From Desulfosporosinus sp. (GTDB lineage Bacteria > Bacillota > Desulfitobacteriia > Desulfitobacteriales > Desulfitobacteriaceae), in the NCBI GenBank assembly GCA_031292095.1, contig JARLHU010000049.1:1-64000 (forward strand): a stretch of DNA of 64,000 bases, read 5' to 3'. How positions within the stretch are numbered: the first letter of the stretch is position 1; every line of letters starts with the position of its first letter. Made by a program: the position numbers and the translations under genes. Shown in pieces: positions 54,015 through 62,186 of this stretch. The notes under the pieces were generated by a model. That model was given only the letters and a program-made list of their open reading frames with translations. It was not told the origin of the DNA and made no database searches.

Positions 54015-54051
54015 AGCGGCTGATTATTTAACCAGTAAATAATCAGCCGCT
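54015..54051 (-). terminator. Terminator of P-II copy 1
   Basis: A perfect 16-bp stem agcggctgattattta/taaataatcagccgct, 5-nt loop; followed on the minus strand by tttcgtt. Confidence 0.75.
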
Positions 54052-54070
54052 CCCTGGTCTCTACCTTAAG

Positions 54071-54409
54071 CTAGAGGGCTGCCTCACCTTGCTCGCCAGT
54101 ACGGATACGTACCACTTCTTCTACGTTCGAAACGAATATTTTACCATCTCCAACATTACCAGTGCGTGCAGTTTTAACGAGAATCGCAATAACTTCTTGT
54201 ACTTTTTCATCAGTGGTTACGATTTCTAGTTTGATTTTAGGCAATAAATGCGTAGTGACCTCTTGCCCCCGATAAATTTGAGTATACCCTTTTTGTCGTC
54301 CGAAGCCCAAGGCATGGGTGACGGTAATACCCAAGATTTCGGCGGCAGCCAAAGCATCTTTGATTTCATCCAACTTACCCGGTCTAACAATTGCTTCAAC
54401 CTTTTTCAT
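54071..54409 (-). CDS. P-II family nitrogen regulatory protein, copy 1
   Basis: A 112-aa trimeric signal protein that reads ATP/ADP and 2-oxoglutarate. Signature parts: KLDEIKDALAAAEILGITVT, GFGRQKGYTQIYRGQ, and GDGKIFVSNVEEVVRIRTGE. In the T-loop, the tyrosine uridylylated in E. coli GlnB (Tyr51) is Val, so that control is absent. ATG 54409 with aggggaa is chosen. It lies divergently from permease 2, a plausible target in a cluster rich in nitrogen genes. Confidence 0.93.
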   Translation of the reverse strand: MKKVEAIVRPGKLDEIKDALAAAEILGITVTHALGFGRQKGYTQIYRGQEVTTHLLPKIKLEIVTTDEKVQEVIAILVKTARTGNVGDGKIFVSNVEEVVRIRTGEQGEAAL

Positions 54410-54542
54410 AGAAAATTCCCCTTTCTGTATGTGCAATCATTATACTGAATTTTGAACACGTAGGAAAGCTATTAAGGGATAAATAATAATTTGAAAATTT
54501 AAATATTATACAATATTCTTGGAAAATCAGAGATTAAAACTG

Positions 54543-54571
54543 TTGTATTTCTACAGTAACACGACTATAAT
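54543..54571 (+). promoter_or_regulatory. Promoter of permease copy 2
   Basis: TTGTAT (54543-54548), 17 bp, TATAAT (54566-54571): the same arrangement as at 49185. Confidence 0.8.
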
Positions 54572-54580
54572 ACGTTTCAA

Positions 54581-54695
54581 GAGGTGCACATTTAGATACT
54601 TATAACGGTTCTTGAGGTGCACGTCAGTTTACTTAGAACGATTAAATTAAAGCAACGGCGCTTTTGATTTTTCAAAAGCGCCGTTTGTGTTTTTG
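54581..54695 (+). ncRNA. Leader RNA with two GAGGTGCAC boxes and terminator (copy 2)
   Basis: The boxes (54581-54589, 54614-54622), acgtcagtttacttagaac and the 13-bp terminator stem (54655-54684) are conserved relative to copy 1, while the sequence between the two boxes has diverged. Selective conservation supports a functional RNA. Confidence 0.55.
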
Positions 54696-54743
54696 GAGAA
54701 AGGTGGGAACGAATCCAATAAAAAGAAGAGGTAAATGAAAATA

Positions 54744-54822
54744 GGGGTAAGAAACTTGGAAATATCTTTGCGTTGCTACTGCCAGGTAAACGTGCAAAGG
54801 TCATTAACAATAATTTTACCCC
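54744..54822 (+). promoter_or_regulatory. Second structured leader element (copy 2)
   Basis: Same 79-nt length as copy 1. All stem bases and the core are unchanged; differences fall in linkers (acg to ata; gttgtt to gtcatt). Confidence 0.5.
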
Positions 54823-54900
54823 AATAATTAGTAACTATAGTATATCAGAATGGCGTGGCGTTTAAAAGAGCGTCTTCAACTTTGAAGGAGGGAAAGCTTT

Positions 54901-56403
54901 ATGTCTAATGAAGTACAAATGAAAAAAACTCTTGGTCTTACGGGTGTAACAGTTAATGCTATGGCGCTCATTGCTCCTGGAGCATTTTTATGGTTAACAT
55001 TTCAGATGCAATCGGCTCAAGTTGACACCGCAGGGAATTCGACGGCAGGAGATATGTTCTCTGGGTTGATCTTAGCCTTAACCTTGGCTTTTCTGACAGC
55101 AATTTCATATGCTAAACTTGCCGAAGTCTACCCAGAGGCAGGCACGGGGAGTTCCTATTATTTTGCCGAACAATCCTTTCTTAATAAAGAAATCAATATC
55201 GGCCATTTCTCTAGATTAGCCAAATTTGTCGTTGGCTGGTTCTCGCATCTATATTATTGGGTCTATCCAGGGGTTATGGTCGCTATGTTTGCCACCATGA
55301 TCAACTATATCGCCGGTCAATTTGGGATCAATTTGCCAATTCCTCTGCAAATATTAATAGCCTTCGTTTTCTCAGGTATAACAGGGGCTGTTGCCTACAG
55401 AGGAATTAATGGATCCACGGTCACAGCCATCTTAATTAATGTGATTCAAATTGTTTCTCTGGTATTTGTTACTGTCTTGGCCTTGATATATCGCACCACT
55501 AATCCAGAACATGTGGTCTTCGTGCATCCCTCAATGATTGATGTCATTACGCCCCATAGTATGTCCGCTATTATATTTCAGGCTACGATCGCGATTTTGC
55601 TGTTGGTAGGATTTGAAACGACAACAGCGTTAGGTGCGGAATCAAAATCACCTAAACATATAAGTCGTGGGGTTATTCTATCCTTAGTGATTCAAGGTCT
55701 GATCTTTTACATTTTTGAATATTTTGGTGCGAACGCTTGGTTAAATAACTCATATGTCGTCGATAAGCACATAGGGTTAGATGCGGCGGCTGCTTCAGGT
55801 GCTCCGATAGGGGATATGGTTAAAAACTTGGGGGATGTCTTATTACACAATTCGGGGTTTGCCTTAATGATCCTTGTAGCAGTAACTGTTGGAATTGCCA
55901 TTTTTGGCACAACTTTAGCGTGTATGAATACTGGAGTTAGGGTTACGTACGCGATGTCCAAGGACAAAGAAGTACCTAGTGCTTTAGGTATCCTCCATCA
56001 TCATCACGCAACTCCGCATAACGGCGTTTGGGCGATTACAATTGCTTCAGCGATTATTGGAGGCATTGGGGTTATCTCAATTAAAAATTTAACCGCGGTG
56101 ACACTGCTTTCCAATGTCGGAACATTTATTCTTTATGGGATGACCTGCCTTATTACCCTCGTAGCGTTTTTACGGCATCCTCAACACAACAAGTTTACCC
56201 ATGTCGTAATACCAATTCTAGGTTTCCTGGCAAATTTGGGAATGCTCCTAGCGGTCATTTATCTCAGTATCTTAGGTGGTGGTGACACCCGTACGGCCGC
56301 TCTAATGGCCATTGTTGCTACAGTCGTATGGACAGTTCTCGGGGTTGTTTACATGCTTTCTAATAGCAAGGCCACTGGTCAGAAGATTATCGCAAAAGCC
56401 TAA
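54901..56403 (+). CDS. APC-superfamily amino acid permease, copy 2
   Basis: 500 aa, no gaps against copy 1; differences are mostly conservative and cluster in residues ~148-170 and the last ~65, for example QFGINLPIPLQILIAFVF against QFGITLSIPVQILIAVVF. Synonymous changes are more frequent than amino acid changes, so both copies have been under selection since duplication. Ribosome site gaaggaggg. It is followed by the remnant of PP2C and an intact Ser/Thr kinase. Confidence 0.85.
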   Translation: MSNEVQMKKTLGLTGVTVNAMALIAPGAFLWLTFQMQSAQVDTAGNSTAGDMFSGLILALTLAFLTAISYAKLAEVYPEAGTGSSYYFAEQSFLNKEINIGHFSRLAKFVVGWFSHLYYWVYPGVMVAMFATMINYIAGQFGINLPIPLQILIAFVFSGITGAVAYRGINGSTVTAILINVIQIVSLVFVTVLALIYRTTNPEHVVFVHPSMIDVITPHSMSAIIFQATIAILLLVGFETTTALGAESKSPKHISRGVILSLVIQGLIFYIFEYFGANAWLNNSYVVDKHIGLDAAAASGAPIGDMVKNLGDVLLHNSGFALMILVAVTVGIAIFGTTLACMNTGVRVTYAMSKDKEVPSALGILHHHHATPHNGVWAITIASAIIGGIGVISIKNLTAVTLLSNVGTFILYGMTCLITLVAFLRHPQHNKFTHVVIPILGFLANLGMLLAVIYLSILGGGDTRTAALMAIVATVVWTVLGVVYMLSNSKATGQKIIAKA

Positions 56404-56470
56404 GGTAACGCTTATCCTTCACAATTCTACTAAAAGAAAAAACTTGCGTCAGGGCGCTGAAAGAGTGCCC

Positions 56471-56574
56471 CAGATAATATCCGAAAAAAGCTGATTCAAG
56501 AAGTGAATCAGCGCGGTGGATGTGATAATATGACAATACTAACTGTGAAAGTAATGGAGGATGATCAAAATTGA
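56471..56574 (+). pseudogene. 3' remnant of a duplicated PP2C phosphatase gene
   Basis: The ~100 bp before the kinase match 51841-51945 of the PP2C gene almost base for base (agataatatcc, aaaaaagctgattcaagaag, ggaggatgatcaaaattga) and encode its last ~33 residues. The 5' ~690 bp are missing; the junction lies right after gagtgcccc, the hairpin that follows the permease. The remnant supplies the kinase's ribosome site. Confidence 0.85.
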
Positions 56575-57548
56575 TGATTCCGGAAATTGGCGATACGTTT
56601 GAAAATCGTTACAAGCTCCTTAAACAATTAGGACAAGGCGGATTTGCCAGCGCCTTCTTAGCTGAAGACGCCTTAACGGGCGAAAAAATCGTCTTAAAAT
56701 TTCCTGATATTTCTCAATTAGGTGATCCAGCTGTTTATGAACGGTTTAGACGGGAACTGGCGATTGGAAAATTACTAAATCACCCAGATTTGCCGGTTGC
56801 CTTAACCTGTTCGGAAGGTAGCCCTCCCTATTTGGTCTTAAAATTTATCGAAGGAGAAAATCTGGCCAGCGTGTTAAAGGAAAAAGGTAGTTTTCCGGTT
56901 GACCAGGCGGTTAACCTCGTCGCCAATTTATTGGATGCTATCCACCATTGTCATGAACAAGGTGTTTTTCATCGGGATATAAAACCGGAAAACCTATTAT
57001 TAGCACCGGATGGGCACCTGAAAATATTGGACTTTGGGATCGCTCTCATGGAGGGAGGTCCAAGGGTAACCTGGCGTGGCTTTTCTGGTTTAATGGGAAC
57101 CCCAGAATACATGGCTCCAGAACAAATTAGAGGGGAACGAGGAGGAGCCCAAAGCGATATTTATTCAATTGGATGCCTATTATATCACATGTTAGCGGGC
57201 AACCCGCCCTTTACCGGAGACAACCCACTATCGATAATGCATCAACATTTAACGACGGATCCACGTCCTATTCCTGAAATTATTCCTGAAATTCAGTTGG
57301 GAATTTGGGCTGTCATTAAAAGGGCGCTACGTCGGCGCAAGGAAGAACGGTATGCTTCCGCTCTAGATATGGAAAAAGATTTGAGGCACCCGGAGAAGGT
57401 TGATCTTGAAGGGCTTAAGACGATTGATCCACCACTTGTCGCGGTTATGACTAATGAACGTACGCCTTGGCTTTTTGTGGGGGGGGCAGTTATTGTCGGG
57501 CTTATATTGGCCTTGGTGCTTGTTGGTTTATCGATATTTTTGAAATAA
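56571..57548 (+). CDS. Membrane-anchored Ser/Thr protein kinase
   Basis: A 325-aa Hanks-type kinase: glycine loop LGQGGFASAFLA, catalytic Lys in KIVLKF, HRDIKPENLLL, ILDFGIALM, and APE in PEYMAPEQIRGE. A single C-terminal membrane helix (WLFVGGAVIVGLILALVLVG) ends the protein, with no extracellular PASTA sensor domain. TTG 56571 or ATG 56574 overlaps the stop of the PP2C remnant, showing that PP2C and kinase were once translationally coupled. The intact PP2C at 51150 is probably still its counterpart. Confidence 0.92.
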   Translation: MMIPEIGDTFENRYKLLKQLGQGGFASAFLAEDALTGEKIVLKFPDISQLGDPAVYERFRRELAIGKLLNHPDLPVALTCSEGSPPYLVLKFIEGENLASVLKEKGSFPVDQAVNLVANLLDAIHHCHEQGVFHRDIKPENLLLAPDGHLKILDFGIALMEGGPRVTWRGFSGLMGTPEYMAPEQIRGERGGAQSDIYSIGCLLYHMLAGNPPFTGDNPLSIMHQHLTTDPRPIPEIIPEIQLGIWAVIKRALRRRKEERYASALDMEKDLRHPEKVDLEGLKTIDPPLVAVMTNERTPWLFVGGAVIVGLILALVLVGLSIFLK

Positions 57549-57552
57549 TAAA

Positions 57553-57592
57553 AGCACTCTCCTTTGTGAACCTGATCTTCAAAGGGAGTGCT
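57553..57592. terminator. Bidirectional terminator between kinase and P-II copy 2
   Basis: agcactctcctttg/caaagggagtgct arms (one bulge), with T-rich tracts on both sides. Confidence 0.7.
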
Positions 57593-57644
57593 ATTATTAC
57601 TTATTTCAAGAATAGTTCGCTGGATGAAATGGTATTCATAAAAA

Positions 57645-57983
57645 TTAAATAACGTTTTCCCCAGTTTCTCCAGTTCGAATGCGCATAGCACTGCTAACTG
57701 GATAGGTAAATATTTTCCCATCGCCGATTTTATTAGTACGAGCATTATCGGCAATTAATTTAACCACTTCATCTACGATGTTATCAGCAACGATAACCTC
57801 AATTTTAATTTTTGGCAGGAGATTAATATCAAACTGTTCATCATTATCAACTTCGGTATACCCTTTTTGGAGGCCACAACCGATTACCTCTAAAGCGGTC
57901 ATTCCATGTATTCCGAATTTGCCTAAGGCACTCTTGACAACGTTCAATTTATTGGGTTGTAGATAAGCTTCAATTTTAGTCAA
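57645..57983 (-). CDS. P-II family nitrogen regulatory protein, copy 2 (divergent)
   Basis: 112 aa from TTG 57983, with AGGAGG 9 bp upstream; the track ORF adds a false 64-residue N-terminus. P-II core: KLNVVKSALGKFGIHGMTAL, LQKGYTEVDNDEQFDINLLP, GDGKIFTYPVSSAMRIRTGE. The T-loop is strongly changed: Tyr46 is Asp and Tyr51 is Phe. It is much less like copy 1 than the permeases are like each other, so it was not part of the recent duplication. Its target may be the kinase, a permease or the BASS transporter. Confidence 0.9.
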   Translation of the reverse strand: MTKIEAYLQPNKLNVVKSALGKFGIHGMTALEVIGCGLQKGYTEVDNDEQFDINLLPKIKIEVIVADNIVDEVVKLIADNARTNKIGDGKIFTYPVSSAMRIRTGETGENVI

Positions 57984-58187
57984 GTAGAACAGCCTCCTAA
58001 GTTTTAATAGATAACGCCTAACTCCTACAATAAATACATGGTAACAGGATATGAATATGTAGAAAAAAAAGAAAGTACAAAAGTACACTGATTTAATTAT
58101 ACCATGTTCTACATCTAAAGAAAATAAAATCAACGGAAATTTGAATAATTTTAGTGCAGTGTTAGATATGGACAATTGGGTCCGTTT

Positions 58188-58241
58188 AGAATATAAAGTG
58201 TTATATTCTACTGTGTATCTTGAATTTTATTCAAGATACAC
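58188..58241. repeat. Two perfect AT-rich palindromes upstream of the BASS gene
   Basis: agaatataa-agtg-ttatattct (58188-58209) and gtgtatcttga-N7-tcaagatacac (58213-58241) in tandem. Possible operator sites; the rest of 57984-58187 holds nothing I recognise. Confidence 0.5.
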
Positions 58242-58262
58242 TATACTAATAATAACTTAGGC

Positions 58263-58304
58263 AATGACGCCTACAACTATAGCAGGTTGTAGGCGTCATT
58301 GTTT
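58263..58304. terminator. Terminator, duplicate of the one at 51969
   Basis: A 15-bp stem aatgacgcctacaac/gttgtaggcgtcatt, then gtttt. Confidence 0.7.
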
Positions 58305-58376
58305 TGTCAAAAATAATAGCCTTTAAGCTAGGCTGTTAAGATATAATTTAAATATAAATTGGGGAGTGTTTTTAAA

Positions 58377-59330
58377 ATGAAAGTACTAGCTTGGATCTCC
58401 GACCATCTATTACATTTCGTATTAATCGTAGGAACCTTTTCACTCGTTTTTCCTGGACCTGGTTCTTCTTTAGGATGGATCGTTACGCCTGTCCTAGCCA
58501 TCATGGTTCTCAATGTAAGTATGACGATTAAAGCAGTGGATTTTAAACAAATCAAGAAATATCCTTTTATGATTTGTTGGGGCGTATTTCTACAATTTGT
58601 TCCCATGGCTTTGTTTGCCTTATTACTAGGTAAGCTATTTTCACATTGGCCAGATCTTAGCACAGGGCAGTTACTTTTGGGTAGTCTTCCTGCCGACGTT
58701 TCGGCACCACTTATGGTTTATCTGGCTGGAGGTAGCACGGCTATAGGCACGGCAATGTTGGTGGTGGCAATGGCTCTTACCCCATTTGTTTTGCCTAATG
58801 TACTCGCTTGGTTCGGTGGAGTTGCTTTTAATATACCTGTTTCCTATCTGGTGATTGAATTAGCTGGAATTATTGTCATACCGGTAGTTTTAGGTATCTT
58901 ATTAAACTACCAATCAGCAAAGGTGCGGGAGAAGGAACAAGTTTGGTCAGGGATTGCTTCTCTTTGTTACATCGTACTCCTATTTGTTGTAGTTTCATCC
59001 AATGCCAAAGCGATAATTTCTCTCAGAATGTTTGCCTTACTTATCTTACTAGCTGAAATAGCTCTTAACCTCTTTGGATTTGCCCTAGCCTATCTTACGA
59101 AACTTATTTCCAAACAGAAAGACACCTTTCTCCCACTCTTATTCCTTGTAAGTACTAAAGAATTTGGCATCGCTTCCGCAGCGGCGGAGACAATGAAATT
59201 GAATTCCGCCTTGGTTATACCTTCGGCCTTTTACGCAGTTGTACAAATGATATCGTCACCGATTATGGTTAAGATCATTAAAAACATTCAAGCTAAGAAA
59301 TCAGATCCCTCCAGAGGAGAGCATAATTAA
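58377..59330 (+). CDS. Bile acid:sodium symporter (BASS) family transporter
   Basis: About 317 aa with 9-10 predicted membrane helices (LLHFVLIVGTFSLVFPGPG at the start; IVTPVLAIMVLNVSMTIKAV). The motif GSLPADVSAPLMVYLAGGST and the later LVSTKEFGIASAAAETM are typical of the YocS/BASS group, whose members carry organic acids, pantothenate or ketoacids with sodium. Substrate unknown. ATG 58377 with ttggggagtg is chosen over TTG 58359. Confidence 0.8.
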   Translation: MKVLAWISDHLLHFVLIVGTFSLVFPGPGSSLGWIVTPVLAIMVLNVSMTIKAVDFKQIKKYPFMICWGVFLQFVPMALFALLLGKLFSHWPDLSTGQLLLGSLPADVSAPLMVYLAGGSTAIGTAMLVVAMALTPFVLPNVLAWFGGVAFNIPVSYLVIELAGIIVIPVVLGILLNYQSAKVREKEQVWSGIASLCYIVLLFVVVSSNAKAIISLRMFALLILLAEIALNLFGFALAYLTKLISKQKDTFLPLLFLVSTKEFGIASAAAETMKLNSALVIPSAFYAVVQMISSPIMVKIIKNIQAKKSDPSRGEHN

Positions 59331-59395
59331 TCTTAGGTGAAATAGGGTATGCTGAAAAGTAAAGTCAAGAATAATTATACGAGAAGAGGGACTAT

Positions 59396-60373
59396 ATGCT
59401 TTTGCCGCTTAGCCAACTATCTGAACTGAGTCCAAATCGTCGAGCTTTTCCGTTGGTCGAGGAACTCCTAGCCAAGAGTGAATTACTGCGGGTCAAGGTT
59501 CACAAACAAAATGGGGTGACAGTAATTGACTGCGGCGTTCATATTGTAGGCGGCTGGGAAGCAGGGCTTCTCTTTGCTTCTGTGTGTCTTGGAGGGCTGG
59601 CTCAGGTTAAACTTCATTGGTTGGACTTTAGTGGGCTACGTTGGCCGGCAGTTGAAGTAGTGACGGATCATCCGTTTCGAGCCTGCATGGCGTCACAATA
59701 TGCGGGTTGGCCGATTAAAAATGGCGAGTTATTGGCTATGGGTTCCGGTCCGGGACGGGCGATTGTTCATAAGGGGAGTTTGTTTGAGACCTTAGGCTAT
59801 GAGGATCAGTCTGAGACTGTTATTATTTGTTTAGAAAGCGATGAACTTCCTATAGCAGAGGCAGTCCGGCATATTGTAGAGGAATGTCAATGTGAGCCAA
59901 AGAATCTCTATATTTTAGTAGCGCCAACTGCGTCCCAGGTGGGTTCAGTTCAGATAGCTGCCCGCACCTTGGAAACTGGTCTATCGAAACTTATGGGTCT
60001 TGGCTACGATCTGGAAAAGATAGTTTCCGGTTGGGGTACTTGTCCAATAGCTCCCGTGGCGTGTGATAATCTTAGTGCCTTAGGACGGACGAATGATGCG
60101 CTTCTTTATGGTTCCACCGTACTTTACAACCTTCGTGATGCTGAAGGTTTAGATGCGTTGGTGAAGCAAGTTCCGTCCTGTTCATCCATGTCATACGGGC
60201 GACCCTTTGTAGAAGTATATCAGGATTATGGGAATTTTTACGACATCGACCCTCTTTTATTTAGCCCAGCCGAGGTTTGGTTATGTAATTTAAACAGCGG
60301 TTGCTCTTATCATGCTGGATCCTTACGCCCAGATATATTGCGCTCTTCATTCGGGCTAGAAACAAATTCATAG
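59396..60373 (+). CDS. mch: Methenyltetrahydromethanopterin cyclohydrolase-like protein
   Basis: A 325-aa cytoplasmic enzyme matching the Mch family: DCGVHIVGGWEAGLLFASVC, AMGSGPGRAIVHKGSLFE, VAPTASQVGSVQIAARTLE, GRTNDALLYGSTVLY, and FYDIDPLLFSPAEVW near the end. Mch interconverts methenyl- and formyl-tetrahydromethanopterin in methanogens and methylotrophs. No other methanopterin gene is in the window, and the host should use tetrahydrofolate, so the real substrate is open. Length and core motifs look intact. Confidence 0.8.
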   Translation: MLLPLSQLSELSPNRRAFPLVEELLAKSELLRVKVHKQNGVTVIDCGVHIVGGWEAGLLFASVCLGGLAQVKLHWLDFSGLRWPAVEVVTDHPFRACMASQYAGWPIKNGELLAMGSGPGRAIVHKGSLFETLGYEDQSETVIICLESDELPIAEAVRHIVEECQCEPKNLYILVAPTASQVGSVQIAARTLETGLSKLMGLGYDLEKIVSGWGTCPIAPVACDNLSALGRTNDALLYGSTVLYNLRDAEGLDALVKQVPSCSSMSYGRPFVEVYQDYGNFYDIDPLLFSPAEVWLCNLNSGCSYHAGSLRPDILRSSFGLETNS

Positions 60374-60474
60374 TGCTTTCAAGCCCCCCAAGGTATACTA
60401 AAGAGGAGAGAGGGCAAGTGGTGGTAAGCACGGGAAGAGAAAAGTCAGATCAAGGGAAGGGGGGAGGGTAGAGC

Positions 60475-61509
60475 ATGACTAGTACCACGGTTTTCATTTT
60501 AGTCATAGTTATTTTCGTTGCGTTTATTTTCACATTAACTAATGGCCTTCATGATGCTAGTTCTGTTGTGGCGACCTTTATTTCCTGCGGAGCAGCAAAC
60601 CCGGTCCAAGCGATTAGTTTGGCGGCGATCTGTGGCTTCTTCGGAGCGTTAACTAGTGGCAACGCTGTAGCTAATACCATTTCTGGTATTGTTACAATCC
60701 CTACAGAAACCGCCTTACTAAAAGTACTCTTAGCGGCGATGATTGGAGCTGTAGTATGGAACATAGTCACCTGGAAATTCGGTTTCCCGTCAAGCTCGAC
60801 TCATGCTTTAGTTGGCGGATTAGTGGGAGCTGTTTGGGTTGCTCGTGGTACGAATTATATCTTGTGGGGTTGGAGTGAGTTGATTGGTCCAAGTCATCAA
60901 TTATTGGGAGTAACGAAAATTGTTGCGGCCTTAATATTGTCACCTGTACTAGGATTTATGGCTGCTTTCATTATACAATCACTATCGAACCTTCTCTTGC
61001 GAAATGCAAAAATCTCAATCAATAAATGGATCAAAAAAATACAATGGGTCATGGCCGGGTTATTAGCTTATAGTCATAGTGCTAATGATAGTCAAAAGAC
61101 GGTTGGAATTATCTGGCTAGCTTTAGCTTCTGCAAGTTATTCCAACGGCCAAGTCGGTCTCATCTGGATTAAAGGTTTAGCTGGCGCAGTTATGTTTGCC
61201 GGCACATTGCTTGGTGGGTGGCCGATTATGAAAACTATTGGGAGAGGAATTTACACGATTCGCCCGATCCATAGTCTGAACTCTCAGCTTTCCTCGGGAG
61301 GGTGCCTTGTTGTGGCGACAGCATTTGGTGCGCCCGTATCCACTACACATGTGGTTGTGGGCAGCGTAATGGGAGTTGGTGGAGCGGATGAATTTCGGAT
61401 GGTTAACTGGAAGATTGGCAAAGAAATTATCATTGCTTGGTGTATCACAATACCAGCGTCAGCAATTGTGGCAGCCTTGGTATTTTATTTGCTGCGTTTA
61501 GTGGATTAA
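60475..61509 (+). CDS. pit: Low-affinity inorganic phosphate transporter (PiT family)
   Basis: A 344-aa membrane protein with ~10 helices and the duplicated PiT motif: LTNGLHDASSVVATFISCGA in the first half and LLAYSHSANDSQKTVGIIWL in the second. Also FPSSSTHALVGGLVGAVW and GAPVSTTHVVVGSVMGVG. It imports phosphate with H+ or metal cations. Ribosome site gggggaggg. Followed after 46 bp by the DUF47 gene, its usual partner. Confidence 0.95.
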   Translation: MTSTTVFILVIVIFVAFIFTLTNGLHDASSVVATFISCGAANPVQAISLAAICGFFGALTSGNAVANTISGIVTIPTETALLKVLLAAMIGAVVWNIVTWKFGFPSSSTHALVGGLVGAVWVARGTNYILWGWSELIGPSHQLLGVTKIVAALILSPVLGFMAAFIIQSLSNLLLRNAKISINKWIKKIQWVMAGLLAYSHSANDSQKTVGIIWLALASASYSNGQVGLIWIKGLAGAVMFAGTLLGGWPIMKTIGRGIYTIRPIHSLNSQLSSGGCLVVATAFGAPVSTTHVVVGSVMGVGGADEFRMVNWKIGKEIIIAWCITIPASAIVAALVFYLLRLVD

Positions 61510-61555
61510 TAGCAGAGTGGTCTATAATGAGTATTTTTAGGCAAAGGAGAATATC

Positions 61556-62179
61556 GTGGTTAAATTAAATTTTTGGGAGAGGTTATTTCCCGTAAAACAT
61601 GATTTTTATAAAATGATTGGGGATCAGGCGGAAGCATCTAGCAACGTGGTAGGATATTTAAGTCGTTGGCTTAGCAGTCGTTCACAAGAAGATTACCAGC
61701 TATTATTACATGAGGCGGGTGAGGCAGATCGGTTACGGTTTATTATGGAAGACAATCTGATCGAGGCCTTTGTCACGCCTTTTGATCGACAGGACATATA
61801 TTCTGTTTCTGTAGAAATGGCTAGGATTGTAGAATACGCAAAATCAACGCTTACGGAAATGGAAGCGTTTGAAGTGTTTGAGGATTCAATTATTCAGAAT
61901 ATGGTCCAACAATTAAAGGTTGGGACAGATCAACTTTCTGAGGCGATCCATCTCTTAAAAAAAGATCCGCGTTTGTCTCAAGCTCAAATAGGTAAGATTC
62001 GCAAGGTCCAGCTAATAATTGAGGACGAGTATCGCGCTGGTATGGTGGCGTTATTCAATAATCCAGACCCGATGCAGGCCTTAAAATATCGAGAAGTTTA
62101 CCACCATATTAAAGACGCAGAGGTCTACTTGGGATATACTACAGATACTTTACATAAAATTGTCGTGCGAGTGGTTTAA
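61556..62179 (+). CDS. DUF47 / PhoU-like phosphate transport regulator
   Basis: A 207-aa all-helical protein of the TIGR00153/DUF47 family, found beside Pit transporters and thought to gate them. Sequence: FWERLFPVKHDFYKMIGDQA, TPFDRQDIYSVSVEMARIVE, KDAEVYLGYTTDTLHKIVVR. GTG 61556 with aaaggaga. It ends 7 bp from the convergent PPK2 gene. Confidence 0.9.
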   Translation: MVKLNFWERLFPVKHDFYKMIGDQAEASSNVVGYLSRWLSSRSQEDYQLLLHEAGEADRLRFIMEDNLIEAFVTPFDRQDIYSVSVEMARIVEYAKSTLTEMEAFEVFEDSIIQNMVQQLKVGTDQLSEAIHLLKKDPRLSQAQIGKIRKVQLIIEDEYRAGMVALFNNPDPMQALKYREVYHHIKDAEVYLGYTTDTLHKIVVRVV

Positions 62180-62186
62180 GCTTCAG

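Noticed and set aside
57984-58175. N-terminal extension of P-II copy 2 in the ORF track
   Set aside because: P-II proteins start at the conserved TKIEAYL segment; AGGAGG is placed for TTG 57983.
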